Shown in pieces: positions 16,529-26,392 of a stretch of DNA of 33,499 nt. The position numbers and the translations under genes are program-made. Position 1 is the stretch's first letter. Every line of letters begins with the position of its first letter. The notes under the pieces were generated by a model, which saw only the letters and a list, made by a program, of their open reading frames with translations, was not told the DNA's origin and ran no database searches. The DNA is from an uncultured Luminiphilus sp. (lineage in GTDB: Bacteria > Pseudomonadota > Gammaproteobacteria > Pseudomonadales > Halieaceae). Location: the NCBI GenBank assembly GCA_905478845.1, contig CAJQKG010000131.1:1-33499 (forward strand). The letters are read 5' to 3'.

Positions 16529-17596
16529 ATGCTCACACTGCCCGCTGACTACAACCTCGAACTGCTCGCCACCAGCGTGGTCCTGCTCGATGCCAAATTG
16601 AACGTCTGCGCGCTCAATTTGTCCGCCGAAAACTTATTGGGTATTTCTGCAAGTCGCGCCCGAGGGCATCCGTTAGACGCGCTACTCGATGAATCCAATG
16701 AGTGGTACCCCCTATTGCATCAGGCACTCTCAGAAAATTACCCCATGGTGCGCAGAGCCATATCACTGACGACTCGCTCTGACCAACAGAAAACGGTTGA
16801 TATTACGATCAGCCCCGTCACGACCAAGGTCGGGAGCCATAGCCTGCTGTTAGAACTCAATATCGTCGACCGACTGCAGGCGATAAGCCGCGACGAGAGT
16901 GAGTGGCAAGCTCAGGCTTCGCTGAAAGAAATCATGAAGGGTGTCGCCCACGAAGTGAAGAACCCACTGGGCGGCATCCGTGGAGCCGCCCAATTGCTGT
17001 CTGCGGAGCTCCCCGATCCAGCGCTCCAAGAGTACACCGACATCATCATTTCCGAAGTGGACCGACTTCATAAATTGGTGGATCGAATGCTCGGTCCCAG
17101 AGAGCGTTTAGAGCCGCATCCCACCAATATTCACGAGGTCACTGAACACGTTCGACAATTAATCGAAGCGGAAGCGGAAGGTGCGCTGCACATTGAGCGA
17201 GACTATGACCCCAGCCTGCCTGACTTTCTCGCCGATGCAGGACAGCTGACGCAAGCCTTGCTTAATTTAGTGCGCAATGCGTGGCAGGCGTGCGGCGCAG
17301 GGGGATTGATCACGCTCCGCACCAGGGTTTTTCGGCAATTTACCGTGGGCGGCAACCGACACAAACTCGTCTGCGCGCTGCAGGTCGCCGACGATGGTCC
17401 CGGCGTCCCAGACGAATTAATGCCGCGACTCTTCCTGCCCATGGTGACCGGTAATGCTCAAGGAACCGGCTTAGGACTCTCTATCGCGCAGCGGATCGCC
17501 AACCAACATGGCGGACTCATTCAAGTTAAGAGCGTCCCCGGCGACACCTGCTTCACCCTGCTCTTACCCATGGAGATGCAACATGCCCCTGACTGA
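16529..17596 (+). CDS. glnL: Nitrogen regulation sensor kinase NtrB (GlnL)
   Basis: The cytoplasmic histidine kinase/phosphatase of nitrogen control, signalled by PII (GlnB) and acting on NtrC. There is no membrane segment. A PAS domain (about 5-115) is followed by the H-box VAHEVKNPLGGIRGAAQLL with phospho-accepting His141, then HATPase_c with an N-box (LTQALLNLVRNAWQA), G1 (VADDGPGVPDEL) and G2 (NAQGTGLGLSIAQRI). The 355 residues fit E. coli NtrB (349). It starts 4 bases after the DUF4124 gene and its 3' end overlaps ntrC by 14 bases. Confidence 0.96.
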   Translation: MLTLPADYNLELLATSVVLLDAKLNVCALNLSAENLLGISASRARGHPLDALLDESNEWYPLLHQALSENYPMVRRAISLTTRSDQQKTVDITISPVTTKVGSHSLLLELNIVDRLQAISRDESEWQAQASLKEIMKGVAHEVKNPLGGIRGAAQLLSAELPDPALQEYTDIIISEVDRLHKLVDRMLGPRERLEPHPTNIHEVTEHVRQLIEAEAEGALHIERDYDPSLPDFLADAGQLTQALLNLVRNAWQACGAGGLITLRTRVFRQFTVGGNRHKLVCALQVADDGPGVPDELMPRLFLPMVTGNAQGTGLGLSIAQRIANQHGGLIQVKSVPGDTCFTLLLPMEMQHAPD

Positions 17597-18995
17597 ACAG
17601 GTATGGATTGTAGACGATGACAGTTCCATTCGATGGGTGATGGAAAAAGCACTCACGCGTGCTGGGCTGACCAGTCGACTATTTGAAACCGGTCAAGCGG
17701 TGTTGGACGCATTGGCGAGCCAAGAGCCGATGGTAGTCGTCAGCGACATTCGAATGCCCGGCATGGATGGCCTTCACCTGCTCTCTAAAATCAAAGCAAA
17801 GCTGCCACATTTGCCGGTCATTATTACCACCGCGCACTCTGATTTAGACAGTGCGGTGAATTCCTATGAAGAGGGCGCCTTTGAGTATTTGCCCAAACCA
17901 TTTGATATTGAGGAAATGGTGTCCATCGTATCGCGCGCCCAGGGGCAACGCAGCCAGACGATTGCGACGGACGTTGCCAGCCCTGACCACAACACGACAG
18001 AGATCATTGGCAACGCCGCTGCCATGCAAGAGGTTTTTCGTGCCATCGGACGCTTGGCACAAAGCCACATCACCGTTTTAATCAACGGCGAATCGGGAAC
18101 CGGTAAGGAGTTAGTCGCCCGGGCACTGCATCGGCACAGCCCGCGGGCCAACAATGCCTTTGTCGCGCTGAATATGGCGGCGATCCCGCAAGAGCTCATG
18201 GAATCAGAGCTTTTTGGTCATGAAAAGGGCGCCTTCACCGGTGCTAACCATCGCAGAGCAGGTCGCTTTGAGCAGGCCAAAGGAGGCACGCTATTTCTTG
18301 ATGAAATCGGCGATATGCCAGCCGCCACCCAGACACGGCTGTTGCGCGTCTTGCAAGACGGTGAGTTTTTTCGCGTTGGCGGCGTCGAGTCCATCACAGC
18401 CGATGTGCGCATTATCGCTGCCACGCATCAAAACCTAGAGGCCTTGGTGGAAACCGGCGCCTTTAGAGAGGATCTGTTTCATCGACTTAACGTGATACGG
18501 ATTCATGTCCCCAAACTCGCGGAACGACGCGAAGATATTCCGCAATTGCTGAATCATTTCTTAAAGGCAGCCAGTCAGGAGCTTGGCGTCGAGACGAAAA
18601 CCTTATCCAGCATCGCATTGGACTTTTTGACCGAGTTACCTTGGCCCGGCAACGTCAGACAGCTAGAGAATACCTGCCGCTGGCTCACGGTGATGGCGGC
18701 GGGACGGGAGGTACTGCTCTCTGACTTACCACCGGAGTTGATTCAGCATCCCGACGCATCACCTCGGAAAGAGGCTGATACCTGGCACACACAGCTGGCC
18801 GATTGGGCGAATCACCAACTTGCAGAGGGACACTCAAACGTCCTGCGTCAGGCGCTTCCCTTGTTTGAATCGATCATGATAGACGCCGCCTTGGATCACA
18901 CCGGTGGGCGCAAAGCAGAGGCGGCGGAACTGTTGGGGTGGGGGCGCAATACATTGACCCGAAAACTCAAAGAGCTTGATCGACCCGTCAAGTAG
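17583..18995 (+). CDS. glnG: Nitrogen regulation response regulator NtrC (GlnG)
   Basis: The sigma-54-dependent activator of nitrogen genes, including glnA. Receiver domain (about 1-125) with acidic pocket Asp11-Asp13 and phospho-accepting Asp55 in VVSDIRMPGMDG; AAA+ domain (about 145-370) with Walker A GESGTGKE, the sigma-54-contacting GAFTGA loop and Walker B GGTLFLDEIGDM; and a Fis-type helix-turn-helix at the C-terminus (RKAEAAELLGWGRNTLTRKLKEL). I start at ATG 17583 (MPLTEQVWIVDDDSS), with GGAG eight bases upstream. The frame stays open to 17508, but the upstream part lies inside ntrB. Total 470 residues, like E. coli NtrC (469). Confidence 0.97.
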   Translation: MPLTEQVWIVDDDSSIRWVMEKALTRAGLTSRLFETGQAVLDALASQEPMVVVSDIRMPGMDGLHLLSKIKAKLPHLPVIITTAHSDLDSAVNSYEEGAFEYLPKPFDIEEMVSIVSRAQGQRSQTIATDVASPDHNTTEIIGNAAAMQEVFRAIGRLAQSHITVLINGESGTGKELVARALHRHSPRANNAFVALNMAAIPQELMESELFGHEKGAFTGANHRRAGRFEQAKGGTLFLDEIGDMPAATQTRLLRVLQDGEFFRVGGVESITADVRIIAATHQNLEALVETGAFREDLFHRLNVIRIHVPKLAERREDIPQLLNHFLKAASQELGVETKTLSSIALDFLTELPWPGNVRQLENTCRWLTVMAAGREVLLSDLPPELIQHPDASPRKEADTWHTQLADWANHQLAEGHSNVLRQALPLFESIMIDAALDHTGGRKAEAAELLGWGRNTLTRKLKELDRPVK

Positions 18996-19011
18996 CCGCC
19001 CCCACAGCGCG

Positions 19012-19515
19012 TTAGTGTGTCGCACCCTCGGGGGCCGCATCAGTTTCCGTTTCATCCGCTGCTTGCTGTGCGACGGCTTGACGATACAGCGCATCAAAAT
19101 TGACCGGTGCAATCATCAATGCCGGGAACCCGCCTCTCACCACTAAGCTGTCGATCGCCTCTCTCGCGTAAGGAAACAACATGTTGGGGGCGACGGTCGA
19201 CAACAACTGTCGTAGCGCCTCTCCTTCAATACCCGACACAAAGAAAATAGCGGCTTGCTGAACCTCCACAAGAAATGCCGTTTGCTCTTCAAGCTTTGCG
19301 GTAATGGTCAGCGTAAGGACCACCTCGTGGTTACCGTCCTCGTCAAGACGGCTACTCTTAGTATTGAGATCAACATTAACGTTAGGTTTCCACTCTTGCC
19401 GAAACACATTAGGTGTTGCAGGGGACTCAAACGAGATGTCTTTGGTATAGATTCGCTGCGTCACAAACTGTTGTTGTGACGCCTGCTCCTGTGCGGCGGC
19501 CTGTTCTTCAGCCAT
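19012..19515 (-). CDS. secB: Protein-export chaperone SecB
   Basis: A tetrameric cytoplasmic chaperone that holds precursor proteins unfolded and hands them to SecA. The 167 residues include the typical [19 protein letters not shown] start, a beta-sheet with [27 protein letters not shown], and the [32 protein letters not shown] signature. The C-terminal tail is acidic and alanine-rich, as in others. AAGGAG precedes the ATG. It is last in the yibN-grxC-secB set, as in E. coli and Pseudomonas, and 16 bases convergent from ntrC. Confidence 0.97.
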   Translation of the reverse strand: MAEEQAAAQEQASQQQFVTQRIYTKDISFESPATPNVFRQEWKPNVNVDLNTKSSRLDEDGNHEVVLTLTITAKLEEQTAFLVEVQQAAIFFVSGIEGEALRQLLSTVAPNMLFPYAREAIDSLVVRGGFPALMIAPVNFDALYRQAVAQQAADETETDAAPEGATH

Positions 19516-19560
19516 GGTCTTTCTCCTTACTTAAAGTATGTGGGGGGTCCCGCTGGGCCG

Positions 19561-19812
19561 TTACGCTAATAAAGGATCCAGTTCGCCGGCGTGCTCCAAT
19601 TCATAGAGCTCATCGCAACCACCTATGTGTTGTTCATCGATCCATACTTGCGGCACCGATGTTTTACCCGCTTTCTGCGCCATCTGCTGTCGGGCAGCTG
19701 GGTCGCCGTCAACTGGAATTTCCTGATAACTCACCCCTTTCCGATCAAGCAAAGCCTTTGCCTGTGTACAAAAAGGGCACCACCGGGTGGTGTAGATCAC
19801 GACGCCGGTCAT
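19561..19812 (-). CDS. grxC: Glutaredoxin 3
   Basis: A small GSH-dependent thiol-disulfide oxidoreductase of 83 residues with the active site RWCPFC (Cys12 and Cys15), the cis-proline segment KTSVPQVWID and the GSH-binding IGGCDELYELE. I use ATG 19812 (MTGVVIYTTRWCPFC). The frame extends further upstream but that part lies in the rhodanese gene. Its ATG overlaps the upstream TGA (ATGA), so translation is coupled. Confidence 0.95.
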   Translation of the reverse strand: MTGVVIYTTRWCPFCTQAKALLDRKGVSYQEIPVDGDPAARQQMAQKAGKTSVPQVWIDEQHIGGCDELYELEHAGELDPLLA

Positions 19813-20231
19813 TGTGTCACGACAGGGAGTTTCTGTGCATCCCACTCCATCATGCCACCGGTCAACTTTTGTGCCCGCGCGAATCCCTCTGCCCTGAGCG
19901 TTTTGGTCGCGCCAGCAGCAGACTGACCCATTTTACACACGACCACTACTGGTTTTTCGCGGAATTTTTCGAGTTCACTCATCCGACCAGCAAGCGCGGC
20001 CGAGGGGATATTCATCGCGTGAGTAATGTGGCCTCGACCGAAATCCGCTGCATCACGGATATCAACAAATACGCCGCCCTCGCTATTCACCAGTTGCACC
20101 GCCTCATTGATCGATAAGGCGGGGCCCGCTTTTCGCGTTTCGTGAAACACCAACATCATCAGCGTCACAGCGAGTGCTGCGATGAGCACCCACTGCTCAG
20201 CCATAAATGGCACAATTAAGCTTGTCGACAC
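19809..20231 (-). CDS. yibN: Membrane-anchored rhodanese-like protein, YibN family
   Basis: A 140-residue protein with one N-terminal transmembrane helix (about 12-29, VLIAALAVTLMMLVF) and one rhodanese domain (about 40-138). The active-site loop is VVVCKMGQSAAG with Cys99 in place, and VDIRDAADFGRGHI and GGMMEWDAQKLP are typical. The sulfur acceptor is unknown; in E. coli the YibN gene lies in the same yibN-grxC-secB order next to gpmI. I choose GTG 20231 because AGGTGGAG lies four bases upstream and the resulting N-terminus has family length. An ATG at 20204 would leave almost no residues before the helix, and one at 20282 would add 17 residues. Confidence 0.87.
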   Translation of the reverse strand: MSTSLIVPFMAEQWVLIAALAVTLMMLVFHETRKAGPALSINEAVQLVNSEGGVFVDIRDAADFGRGHITHAMNIPSAALAGRMSELEKFREKPVVVVCKMGQSAAGATKTLRAEGFARAQKLTGGMMEWDAQKLPVVTQ

Positions 20232-20656
20232 GTTACTCCACCTCTTATCAAAGCCCACTCGGTCATGAAGCAGGCCAGCCATTCGCCTTGTTGTTGCGCC
20301 AGCTTAGGCCTGACCGCCCCGCCCGCGACAACCCATCGGCGGCCGGCGAGTATATCCGTTCACTCCGCCGCCCTCCAGTCAAGACGTGAGGCGGTGTGCC
20401 GACGCTGGTCAGGGAGCCGCCCAGAGTGCGCTGGTCAACCGCGACTGGAATCCAAAGTGCCCGGTTCCCATCAGGGGGCGATCAACCGCAGTCCTCTTTG
20501 CCCAGATCTGCACATACCGGCGAGACATAACGCCCGATGCATGGCTTAGCGGGGTCGGGTTAAGCAACCAATACCCGCCCGCCATCGTCTTAAAGGTGCT
20601 CAGTCGCCGCCACCGCGTTACAATCATACTTTCCTTTTATTTGAGTCTCACCGACC
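20232..20656. other. 425-bp region between yibN and gpmI, no confident gene
   Basis: The genes on either side are divergent, so their promoters must lie here. TATACT (minus strand, 20354-20349) and TACAAT (plus strand, 20619-20624) are possible -10 elements for yibN and gpmI, each without a good -35. Open frames exist on both strands; only the minus-strand one at 20409-20627 has a ribosome binding site and is listed separately. I matched no known structural RNA (not RNase P, tmRNA, SRP RNA or 6S as I know their conserved parts). Confidence 0.6.
20409..20627 (-). CDS. Possible small hypothetical protein (72 residues)
   Basis: A minus-strand frame starting at ATG 20627 with AAGGA about five bases before it. 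The predicted product is basic and tryptophan-rich (MIVTRWRRLSTF at the start, ending SALWAAP), with no signal peptide, no clear membrane helix and no family that I recognise. Third codon positions are GC-rich, as in real genes here. Against it, overlapping frames on the other strand are also open, its start overlaps the likely gpmI promoter, and the equivalent gap in related genomes usually has no gene in my memory. It may be chance. Confidence 0.2.
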   Translation of the reverse strand: MIVTRWRRLSTFKTMAGGYWLLNPTPLSHASGVMSRRYVQIWAKRTAVDRPLMGTGHFGFQSRLTSALWAAP

Positions 20657-22189
20657 GTGGCCCCAATAAAACCGACAACGCTGCTCATGATCCTTGATGG
20701 TTTCGGTCACCGCGACGCAACACAGGACAATGCGATTAGCGCCGCTCAAACGCCCCACCTCGATCAACTATGGCGTGACGCGCCGCATACGTTGATTTCT
20801 AGCTCAGGCCTCGATGTAGGCCTACCCGAAGGGCAAATGGGCAACTCTGAGGTGGGACACATGAGTTTGGGTGCGGGAAGGATTGTCTATCAATCAATCA
20901 CGCGTATTGATCAAGCTATCAGCGATGGCGATTTCGACACCAATCCCGAGTATTGCCAGGCCATTGACGCCGCTGTTGCGACCGGTAAGGCCGTGCACAT
21001 TATGGGATTACTCTCGCCTGGTGGCGTTCATAGCCATGAGGAACATCTCTTCGCTGCTTTGAGGCTTGCCGCTGCGCGGGGCGCACAGCAGCTGTATTTG
21101 CATGCTTTTTTGGACGGCAGAGATACACCCCCTCGAAGCGCTCAAGCCTCTCTCGACAAAGCGGAAGCCGTGTTTGCCGAGCTCGGGGTAGGACGGATTG
21201 GCTCAGTGCAGGGCCGATACTGGGCGATGGACAGAGATAACCGATGGGAGCGCATCCAACAAAGCTACAACTTACTGACGCAGTGGGAGGCTCGCCACTA
21301 CACCCCATCGGCGGCGCTGGCATTGTCTAACGCTTATGACCGTGGCGAAGACGATGAATTTGTCGCCCCTACGGGCATCGGTGATCGCGCCACCCTGGCC
21401 GATGGCGATACTGTTTTATTCATGAATTTTCGCGCCGACCGCGCGCGACAGCTCACCCAAGTTCTCACAGACCCAGACTTTCAGGGCTTCGATCGTCCCG
21501 TTCAGCCAACACTGGCACTCGTGACCACCACTGAATACGCTGCATCGCTGGGCTGTACGGTTGCCTTTGCGCCTAGCCGCCTCGATAACAGCCTCGGTGA
21601 GATACTGGCAGAAAAAGGGCTGACACAGCTGAGGATTGCCGAAACGGAGAAGTATGCCCACGTCACTTTTTTCTTCAGTGGGGGTCGTGAGGCGACATTC
21701 ACTGGTGAGACACGAACGCTCATACCCTCCCCCGATGTGGCAACCTATGATCTGCAGCCCGAAATGAGCGCGCCTGAGGTGACCGATGCATTAGTGCGTG
21801 CCATTAGTGATGGGGAATACGATTTTATTGTCGTGAATTTTGCTAACGGCGATATGGTCGGGCATACAGGCCAGTTCGATGCGGCGGTGGCGGCGGTTGA
21901 AGCCCTAGACGCGTGTATTGGGAGAGTGGTGTCTGCGTTGCACGCGCACGGCGGCGAGGGTCTGATCACGGCTGACCATGGTAATTGTGAGCAGATGAAG
22001 GACTACGCGAATAACCAACCTCACACTCAACACACCACTGAGCGCGTACCGCTCATCTACCTTGGAACGCGTTTCCATGAACTGGATCCTACTGGCGGCA
22101 TTCTTGCCGATATTGCACCGACGATTCTGACGATGATGGACTTAGCGATTCCTTCCGCCATGTCGGGTCGCAATCTGTTGACCCGCTGA
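20657..22189 (+). CDS. gpmI: 2,3-bisphosphoglycerate-independent phosphoglycerate mutase
   Basis: Interconverts 3- and 2-phosphoglycerate in glycolysis/gluconeogenesis using two Mn2+ ions. The 510 residues show the alkaline-phosphatase-type metal site MILDGFG (Asp14), the phosphoserine nucleophile in [12 protein letters not shown] (Ser64, as in E. coli), [35 protein letters not shown] and the late metal ligands [12 protein letters not shown] at 20657 is the only start that keeps the conserved N-terminus, and the ribosome binding site is weak. It is followed by envC and ctpA, a gammaproteobacterial arrangement. Confidence 0.96.
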   Translation: MAPIKPTTLLMILDGFGHRDATQDNAISAAQTPHLDQLWRDAPHTLISSSGLDVGLPEGQMGNSEVGHMSLGAGRIVYQSITRIDQAISDGDFDTNPEYCQAIDAAVATGKAVHIMGLLSPGGVHSHEEHLFAALRLAAARGAQQLYLHAFLDGRDTPPRSAQASLDKAEAVFAELGVGRIGSVQGRYWAMDRDNRWERIQQSYNLLTQWEARHYTPSAALALSNAYDRGEDDEFVAPTGIGDRATLADGDTVLFMNFRADRARQLTQVLTDPDFQGFDRPVQPTLALVTTTEYAASLGCTVAFAPSRLDNSLGEILAEKGLTQLRIAETEKYAHVTFFFSGGREATFTGETRTLIPSPDVATYDLQPEMSAPEVTDALVRAISDGEYDFIVVNFANGDMVGHTGQFDAAVAAVEALDACIGRVVSALHAHGGEGLITADHGNCEQMKDYANNQPHTQHTTERVPLIYLGTRFHELDPTGGILADIAPTILTMMDLAIPSAMSGRNLLTR

Positions 22190-22200
22190 GCTCGTCATCG

Positions 22201-23391
22201 ATGGCCCGCCATCGCGTGCCCCGCTATCAAACAACCCTCCTGCCGCGGTGCTGCCGGTTACTCATTGGCCTTTGCTATCTCGCCACACCGCTGCTTGCAT
22301 CGGCAGACACAGCCAACACGGTGACAACACAACAAGAAACCCAAGAGCAGATCACCGTATTACAAGCCGATATCGTTGCGACGCAAATACGCCTGACAGA
22401 GCAATCAGCCGCACGAGACGCATTGCAAGATGCACTGCGCAGCACCGAATGGCGCATCAGCAAAACCGATACACAATTATCAGATCTCAGCGCAGAGCGA
22501 ACAGCGCTCTCAGCGCAAATAACGACGCTCCAAAAAGAGAGTACCGAACTGCAAAGCCAACAGACTCAGCTAGAGAAAGCGATGGCGCTGGGTGTTCGCC
22601 AGCTTTGGTTAATGCACCAAGGGGGCGGATTGCGGGTATGGCTAGGGGATGAAAGACCTGACGATATCGCCCGTCATCTCGCCTACTACCAACTAGTGCT
22701 AACAGAGCAAAAAGCCACCGTCACGCGCTATCAAGCCGGGCTGAAGACCCTAGAGAACAATGCTATCGCTCTGCAAGCAGCGGAAAAAGAAGCCCTTCAG
22801 CAAACTGACGCCATCGCCACCTTACTGGAGCAACTCACCTCTCAGCAGGCGCAGCGCGAACAGACAATTGCGCGACTTAACGACCAATTGAAAACCGATC
22901 AGCAACGTCTGGCTGTGCTCATGCAGAATGAGCAAAACCTGAATACGCTGCTCGCGGGGCTATCGTTAGCCGCGCAAAGCACACCCATGAACCAGACTCC
23001 CTTTTCTGAGGCAGGAGGCGCGCTGGCAATGCCGGTCAATGGCAAACCGAGCAATCGATTCGGCGCCAAACGCAATACTGATATTCGCTGGCGGGGATGG
23101 CTCATCCCCGCAGCGCAAGGTGAGCCGGTCAGCGCTATTTTTGATGGGCACATCATCTTTTCAGATTGGTTACGCGGCCAAGGCCTCGTCATCGTCATCG
23201 ACCACGGAGAGGGATGGCTTTCCCTCTACGCACAAAACCATAGTCTGCTGCGCGGGGCAGGGGACCGAGTACGCAAAGGCGAGATCATTGCCAAAGTGGG
23301 GGCGAGCGGTGGCGGCGAACGGACCGGGCTCTACTTTGAAATCCGGCAACAAGGCGAGCCGGTAGATCCCGCAGATTGGATTCAACGCTGA
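22201..23391 (+). CDS. envC: Murein hydrolase activator EnvC
   Basis: A periplasmic septum protein that activates amidases AmiA/AmiB during cell division. The 396 residues have a signal peptide (about 1-35, ending LLASADT), long coiled coils (about 40-125 and 160-255) that bind FtsEX in the family, and a C-terminal LytM/M23 domain (about 290-396). The LytM zinc ligands are missing: RWRGWLIP replaces H-x-G-x-D, YAQNHSLL replaces the usual histidine in YGHN, and LYFEIR replaces H-x-H. This is the inactive state expected of an EnvC activator rather than a hydrolase. It starts 11 bases after gpmI. Confidence 0.92.
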   Translation: MARHRVPRYQTTLLPRCCRLLIGLCYLATPLLASADTANTVTTQQETQEQITVLQADIVATQIRLTEQSAARDALQDALRSTEWRISKTDTQLSDLSAERTALSAQITTLQKESTELQSQQTQLEKAMALGVRQLWLMHQGGGLRVWLGDERPDDIARHLAYYQLVLTEQKATVTRYQAGLKTLENNAIALQAAEKEALQQTDAIATLLEQLTSQQAQREQTIARLNDQLKTDQQRLAVLMQNEQNLNTLLAGLSLAAQSTPMNQTPFSEAGGALAMPVNGKPSNRFGAKRNTDIRWRGWLIPAAQGEPVSAIFDGHIIFSDWLRGQGLVIVIDHGEGWLSLYAQNHSLLRGAGDRVRKGEIIAKVGASGGGERTGLYFEIRQQGEPVDPADWIQR

Positions 23392-23446
23392 GCGCCACAG
23401 CGATAATCAGTTAAGATTCGTTATCGATTGTTTTTAGGATTGCACC

Positions 23447-24814
23447 ATGGAAGTGTTCCGCCGCCCGTTTGGACTTGGACTGATGATCACTGCGCTGATG
23501 TGCCAGCCCATTGCCGCGCAAGAAACACCCGAGGCCTCAGACGATAATCCTCACCAAACGGATCTTGATGAGCGCCAATCTTTACCCCTTGAAGAACTGC
23601 AGATGTTTGCCGATGTCTTTAATCAAATCCGTGAGGGCTATGTTGAATCGGTCCCAGATAGCAAACTATTTGAAATGGCCGTGCAAGGCATGCTATCCGG
23701 CCTTGATCCACACTCGGTCTTTCTAGAAGAAAAAGCCTACGACTCATTGCAAGAGAACACGCAAGGTGAGTTCAGCGGTTTGGGCATCGAGATAGGGCAA
23801 GACCGGGGTTATATCACAATCATCGCACCCATCGACGGCTCTCCCGCCGAGGCAGCGGGGCTGGAGGCGGGCGATGTGATCCTTAAAATTGATGGTGAAC
23901 CGATCCGCGATTTACCGGTGGATCGATCAGTAGACTTAATGCGCGGGCCAACCGGGTCAGAGGTAGTGTTGACGATCGGCAGACGCGGCACCCAAGATCC
24001 TTTTGATGTCACGGTAGTCCGCGACATCATTAAAGTGCCCAGTGTCAGAAGCCGTGAATTAATGGAAGGCTATTTCTGGTTGCGCGCTGCCCAATTTCAA
24101 AAGGATACCGGTAACGAAGCCATCGCGGTGCTAACAGAGGCAGTGGCGGAGGGTGAGCTCAAAGGGGTCGTGTTAGATTTGCGCAATAATCCCGGCGGTG
24201 TCCTCGGTGCTAGTGTTGATATGGCGGGGGCACTGCTAGATGGCGGACTAGTGGTGTACACCGAGGGGCGGCACCCACAAGCGGCAGAGCGCTTCGAAGC
24301 CTTACCGGGGGATATGTTAAACAACCTCCCCATCGTTGTTTTGATCAACGGTGGCTCCGCTAGCGCGTCAGAAATTGTCGCAGGCGCGCTGCAAGATCGT
24401 CGCCGCGCCGTCATTATGGGAACGAGAAGCTTCGGAAAAGGGTCGGTGCAAACCATCTTGCCAGTGACTGAGACCCGTGCGGTCAAATTAACCACCGCGC
24501 TGTATTACACACCCAACGGCCGCTCTATTCAGGCAGAGGGCATCGTCCCCGATATCGTCGTGGAAAGAGCAGAGGTGAAAAGCGTTGAGTCCGCTCGGAG
24601 AACGAAAGAGTCAGACCTTAAGGGCAGTCTGAGCGGCGGCGATCCGGCTGATACAGAGGCCGAGAGCGAATCGCTCACCGAGTTGCGGAATTCCGATAAC
24701 CAGCTCTATGAGGCCTTGACGTTGCTGCGCGGCATTACCCTACTGAGGCCAGACACAGCGCCCGAGCCCGCCCTTGATGGCGCCAACGCCTCGGCCGCGA
24801 CGGCATCCCAATAG
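23447..24814 (+). CDS. ctpA: Carboxy-terminal processing protease, S41 family
   Basis: A periplasmic serine protease that cleaves near the C-termini of envelope proteins; in Pseudomonas CtpA degrades peptidoglycan cross-link hydrolases. The 455 residues contain a signal peptide (1-24, ending PIAAQE), a PDZ domain (about 108-190, GLGIEIGQDRGYITIIAP), and the catalytic core with NGGSASASEIVAGAL (Ser306) and FGKGSVQT (Lys331), the Ser/Lys dyad spacing of 25 being that of Prc. An acidic tail (about 385-420) and a C-terminal alanine-rich stretch follow. AGGA precedes the ATG. Next to gpmI-envC as in Pseudomonas. Confidence 0.93.
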   Translation: MEVFRRPFGLGLMITALMCQPIAAQETPEASDDNPHQTDLDERQSLPLEELQMFADVFNQIREGYVESVPDSKLFEMAVQGMLSGLDPHSVFLEEKAYDSLQENTQGEFSGLGIEIGQDRGYITIIAPIDGSPAEAAGLEAGDVILKIDGEPIRDLPVDRSVDLMRGPTGSEVVLTIGRRGTQDPFDVTVVRDIIKVPSVRSRELMEGYFWLRAAQFQKDTGNEAIAVLTEAVAEGELKGVVLDLRNNPGGVLGASVDMAGALLDGGLVVYTEGRHPQAAERFEALPGDMLNNLPIVVLINGGSASASEIVAGALQDRRRAVIMGTRSFGKGSVQTILPVTETRAVKLTTALYYTPNGRSIQAEGIVPDIVVERAEVKSVESARRTKESDLKGSLSGGDPADTEAESESLTELRNSDNQLYEALTLLRGITLLRPDTAPEPALDGANASAATASQ

Positions 24815-24875
24815 CGCCGATTGGCGGCGGATGACTTGCTAACCCCTGTCGCGCTGGGCACCCTTTGAACAGCGG

Positions 24876-25649
24876 TTACAGTCGCATCGGAATGCCTTGC
24901 GCGACCATAAACTGCTTGGCTTCTCGGACCGTGTATTCACCAAAATGAAAAATACTGGCGGCTAAAACGGCATCGGCACCACCCTGCGTGACCCCATCGG
25001 CGAGATGTTGGAGTGTGCCCACTCCACCCGATGCAATCACCGGGATATCAACGCTGTCGGTAATCTCCCGCGTGATGGTCAGCTCAAAGCCATCACGGGT
25101 GCCATCTCGGTCCATACTGGTGAGTAGCAACTCACCCGCACCCAGTGCGGCCATTTTTTTCGCCCAAGAAACCGCCTCAATACCAGTCGGTTTGCGGCCA
25201 CCATGCGTGAACAACTCGTATCGCGGCGGCGACCCTGGCTCGGAGACGCGCTTCACATCAATCGCCACGACGATGCATTGTGAGCCAAAACGCGCGGCGG
25301 CTGCACTCACCAAAGTGGGATCATGAATCGCCGCCGTATTAATACTGACCTTGTCGGCACCTGCATTGAGCATCGTGCGAATATCGGGTAGCGCACGAAT
25401 CCCACCCCCTACGGTAAGGGGAATGAAAACCTCGCGCGCAATTTGCTCAACCGTTTGTACCGTGGTGTCACGCTCTTCATGAGTAGCCGTAATATCGAGA
25501 AAGGTGATTTCATCGGCGCCCTCATCGTTATAGCGGCGCGCAACTTCAACAGGATCACCCGCATCTCTGATCCCCACAAAATTAACGCCCTTGACGACTC
25601 GCCCCCGATCGACATCGAGGCAAGGAATAATGCGCTTTGCTAGGGCCAT
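24876..25649 (-). CDS. hisF: Imidazole glycerol phosphate synthase subunit HisF
   Basis: The cyclase half of IGP synthase, using ammonia from HisH to turn PRFAR into IGP and AICAR. A (beta/alpha)8 barrel of 257 residues with the catalytic aspartate in [15 protein letters not shown] (Asp11) and the second in [13 protein letters not shown]. The ATG overlaps the hisA stop by one base (TAATG). It is last in hisB-hisH-hisA-hisF, and no hisI/hisE follows. The gap to ctpA (24815-24875) holds only a small CGCC-GATT-GGCG hairpin with no T tract. Confidence 0.97.
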   Translation of the reverse strand: MALAKRIIPCLDVDRGRVVKGVNFVGIRDAGDPVEVARRYNDEGADEITFLDITATHEERDTTVQTVEQIAREVFIPLTVGGGIRALPDIRTMLNAGADKVSINTAAIHDPTLVSAAAARFGSQCIVVAIDVKRVSEPGSPPRYELFTHGGRKPTGIEAVSWAKKMAALGAGELLLTSMDRDGTRDGFELTITREITDSVDIPVIASGGVGTLQHLADGVTQGGADAVLAASIFHFGEYTVREAKQFMVAQGIPMRL

Positions 25650-26392
25650 TAATCGGCGCCTAAAAAGGCGTCGACCATTGCCTGGGCCGCACTGAGATCG
25701 AGGGTTCCCTCGTAAATGGCCCGACCGGTAATCGCACCCGTAATTCCTGCATGAGCATGATGCATCAACTGCTCAACATCTTCGATGCGACTGATGCCGC
25801 CCGAGGCAATCACAGGTAATCCAGAGGATTGTGCCAGCGCGACAGTGGCGTCCACATTGACACCCTGCATCATGCCGTCGCGATCAATGTCGGTGTACAC
25901 CACCGCATGCACACCCACGTCTGCAAATCGTTTCGCGAGATCGGTTGCGTCAAGCTCACTGTCACTGGCCCAGCCTTCTACCGCGACTCGACCCGCTCGT
26001 GCATCAATGCCGACCACAATATGGCCAGGAAATGCCGCACAGGCGGCTTTCACAAAGCCCGGGTCTTTCGCAGCCATCGTGCCAATAATGGCGTATTGAA
26101 CGCCTGACGCCAGATACCGTGAAATCGTCTCTAGGTCGCGAATACCGCCGCCAATTTGAATGGGTAGCTCAGGCAACGCCTTGGCGATACGCTCGATAAT
26201 AGGGGCGTTAACAGGCCTCCCCGCAAAGGCGCCATCCAAATCGACTAGGTGGAGTCGGCGCGCGCCCTGCGCGTGCCACTGCTGCGCCATGGCCACGGGG
26301 TCATCCGAAAAGACCGTACTGTCCGCCATATCTCCCTGGCGGAGGCGAACACATTGACCTTCCTTCAGGTCGATGGCGGGTATCACTAGCAT
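25649..26392 (-). CDS. hisA: Phosphoribosylformimino-AICAR ribotide isomerase
   Basis: Isomerises ProFAR to PRFAR in histidine synthesis. The 247-residue barrel has the catalytic aspartate in [15 protein letters not shown] (Asp8) and the second in [14 protein letters not shown], with the phosphate-binding GGI and [11 protein letters not shown] turns. I use ATG 26392 (MLVIPAID), which follows a GGGACGGA stretch and overlaps the end of hisH by seven bases. A TTG four codons upstream is in frame but unlikely. Confidence 0.96.
   Translation of the reverse strand: MLVIPAIDLKEGQCVRLRQGDMADSTVFSDDPVAMAQQWHAQGARRLHLVDLDGAFAGRPVNAPIIERIAKALPELPIQIGGGIRDLETISRYLASGVQYAIIGTMAAKDPGFVKAACAAFPGHIVVGIDARAGRVAVEGWASDSELDATDLAKRFADVGVHAVVYTDIDRDGMMQGVNVDATVALAQSSGLPVIASGGISRIEDVEQLMHHAHAGITGAITGRAIYEGTLDLSAAQAMVDAFLGAD

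Noticed and set aside
17508-17582. Upstream extension of the ntrC frame
   Set aside because: It lies inside ntrB. The receiver domain starts directly after the ATG at 17583, which has its own ribosome binding site.
20386-20697. Plus-strand open frame of 103 codons before gpmI
   Set aside because: It runs into gpmI out of frame, has no recognisable ribosome binding site or family features, and looks like a chance frame in GC-rich DNA.
22966-23391. EnvC C-terminal domain as an active M23 endopeptidase
   Set aside because: The zinc-ligand positions are replaced (RWRGW, YAQN, LYFEIR), which is the normal non-catalytic state of EnvC rather than a mutation of interest.
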